The translations under genes and the position numbers were made by a program. DNA of 6,470 nt, taken from positions 1-6,470 of the forward strand of contig JAAXJP010000718.1 in NCBI GenBank assembly GCA_012269805.1, written 5' to 3'. This document shows, one piece after another, positions 5,575 to 6,470 of the stretch (positions are counted from its first letter, which is position 1; every line of letters starts with the position of its first letter). The DNA is from Rubrivirga sp. (lineage in GTDB: Bacteria; Bacteroidota; Rhodothermia; Rhodothermales; Rubricoccaceae). Below the pieces are notes generated by a model, which was not told the origin of the DNA, did not search any database, and saw nothing but the letters and a program-made list of their open reading frames with translations.

Positions 5575-6470
5575 ATGGACCCCTTCAACGTCGCCGTCGC
5601 CGCGCTGGGGGCTCTCGTGCTCGGCCTCGGTCTGGTGTCGGCCCGGCTGGCCCGCTCGGCCGCCCCGCCGACGCTCCTCGCGCTCGTCGTGGGGGTCGCG
5701 CTCGGGCCCGCTGGGCTCGGCCTTCTCGACCCGCTCGGCGAGGACCACCACCTGTGGTTCGAGCGCGCGACCCGGCTCGTGCTGGCGGTCGGGCTCGTGA
5801 GCGTGGCGCTCCGGCTCCCGCGGGCCTACGTCCGCGGGCGGTGGCGGACCGCGGCCGTCCTCGTCGGCCTCGGGATGCCGCTGATGTGGGGCGTCAGCAC
5901 GATCGTCGTGCACCTCGCGCTCGGGCTGGACTGGACGCGGGCGGCGCTCGTCGGCGCCATCGTGACGCCGACGGACCCCGTCGCGGCGACGCCGATCGTG
6001 ACGGGCGCCGTGGCCGAGCGGCACCTCCCGGAGCGGCTCCGCCACACGATCTCACTCGAGTCGGGCGCGAACGACGGACTGGGGTACCTCTTGGTCCTCC
6101 TCCCGTTGCTCCTCCTGACCCGGCCGGCCGGCGCGGCGCTGGAGCACTGGCTGCTCCACACGGTGCTGTGGGAAGTCGGCGCGGCGACGGCGCTCGGGCT
6201 GGGCGTCGGGTGGGCGGCCGGGCGCGCGCTCCAGACGGCCGAGGCCCGCGGGCTCATCGAGGACGACTGGCGGCTCGTGTACACCGTCGCCGTGTCGCTC
6301 CTGGCGATCGGGGTCGGGCGCCTGATCCACAGCGACGAGCTGCTGGTGGCGTTCGCGGCCGGGGCCGCGTTCGTCCAGGTCGTCGGCGACGAGGAGCGGG
6401 AGGGGGAGGAGCACGGGCAAGAGGCGGTCAACCGGTTTTTCGCCGTCCCCTTTTTCGCGCTGCTGGGGAC
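5575..6470 (+). CDS. Cation:proton antiporter, CPA1/NhaP type, 3' partial
   Basis: An open frame of 298 codons from ATG 5575 runs off the right edge with no stop. It is a polytopic inner-membrane protein; hydrophobic spans are visible near residues 5-24, 33-52, 67-80, 93-118, 122-146, 168-182, 200-216, 235-250 and 255-270. Two hallmark CPA1 motifs are present: TPTDP with Asp134, and ESGAND (162-167) with Asp167, corresponding to the ion-binding ND motif of electroneutral NhaP-type Na+/H+ antiporters. The family exchanges Na+ (or K+/Li+) for protons across the membrane. The charged segment DEEREGEEHGQE (272-283) looks like a cytosolic loop. The gene begins 16 bp after the oxidoreductase stop, with a GAGG at 5567-5570 just before the ATG, the only Shine-Dalgarno-like element seen at a start here. 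Close spacing suggests it belongs to the upstream operon. Ion specificity cannot be read from the sequence. Confidence 0.87.
   Translation, partial: MDPFNVAVAALGALVLGLGLVSARLARSAAPPTLLALVVGVALGPAGLGLLDPLGEDHHLWFERATRLVLAVGLVSVALRLPRAYVRGRWRTAAVLVGLGMPLMWGVSTIVVHLALGLDWTRAALVGAIVTPTDPVAATPIVTGAVAERHLPERLRHTISLESGANDGLGYLLVLLPLLLLTRPAGAALEHWLLHTVLWEVGAATALGLGVGWAAGRALQTAEARGLIEDDWRLVYTVAVSLLAIGVGRLIHSDELLVAFAAGAAFVQVVGDEEREGEEHGQEAVNRFFAVPFFALLG

Noticed and set aside
4452..5588. 378-codon open frame on the minus strand opposite the LLM gene
   Set aside because: It is rich in Arg, Leu and Asp without recognisable motifs, and it overlaps fully a well-supported + strand gene.
4673..5800. 375-codon + strand open frame overlapping the LLM gene and the antiporter start
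   Set aside because: It is a frame-shifted shadow of the LLM gene: Arg/Gly-rich, with no family resemblance.
5314..6431. Several minus-strand open frames opposite the antiporter gene
   Set aside because: They are Arg/Pro/Ser-rich shadows. The + strand frame shows membrane spans and the TPTDP and ESGAND motifs, so it is the real gene.

Overview
The window is a very GC-rich stretch in which all supportable genes lie on the + strand. Codon choice is strongly biased to C or G in third position (CTC, GTC, CGC/CGG). Most starts have no Shine-Dalgarno sequence. This combination, and the kinds of protein present, would fit a halophilic or marine member of the Rhodothermota/Bacteroidota (Rubrivirga- or Salinibacter-like). 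That placement is an inference, because the window holds no phylogenetic marker gene.

Layout: (1) positions 3-2282, the 3' part of a large S9-family serine peptidase closely resembling the chloroplast glutamyl endopeptidase (S9D) group; its true start lies left of the window. (2) A 210-bp gap (2283-2492) without a gene, containing a perfect 12-bp inverted repeat just after the stop codon, a second GC hairpin, a C5G9 homopolymer block and a pyrimidine-rich leader. (3) 2493-2867, a small protein of the Anabaena sensory rhodopsin transducer (ASRT) family. (4) 2864-4504, a trehalose-synthase-like GH13 enzyme whose ATG overlaps the ASRT stop codon by 4 bp. (5) 4572-5558, a luciferase-like flavin oxidoreductase resembling the probable non-F420 group. 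(6) 5575-6470, the N-terminal two thirds of a CPA1/NhaP-type cation:proton antiporter that runs off the right edge.

Genes 3 to 5, and perhaps 6, look like one operon. ASRT is best known as a partner of a microbial rhodopsin, but no rhodopsin is present here. Instead the gene is translationally coupled to an alpha-glucan/trehalose enzyme and followed by a flavin oxidoreductase. This supports the idea that ASRT domains are small-molecule (probably sugar) sensors. The ASRT-GH13-oxidoreductase cassette is the most interesting content of the window. A link to osmotic physiology (trehalose chemistry beside a Na+/H+ antiporter) is attractive but unproven. I saw no mobile element, CRISPR array, tRNA or rRNA.
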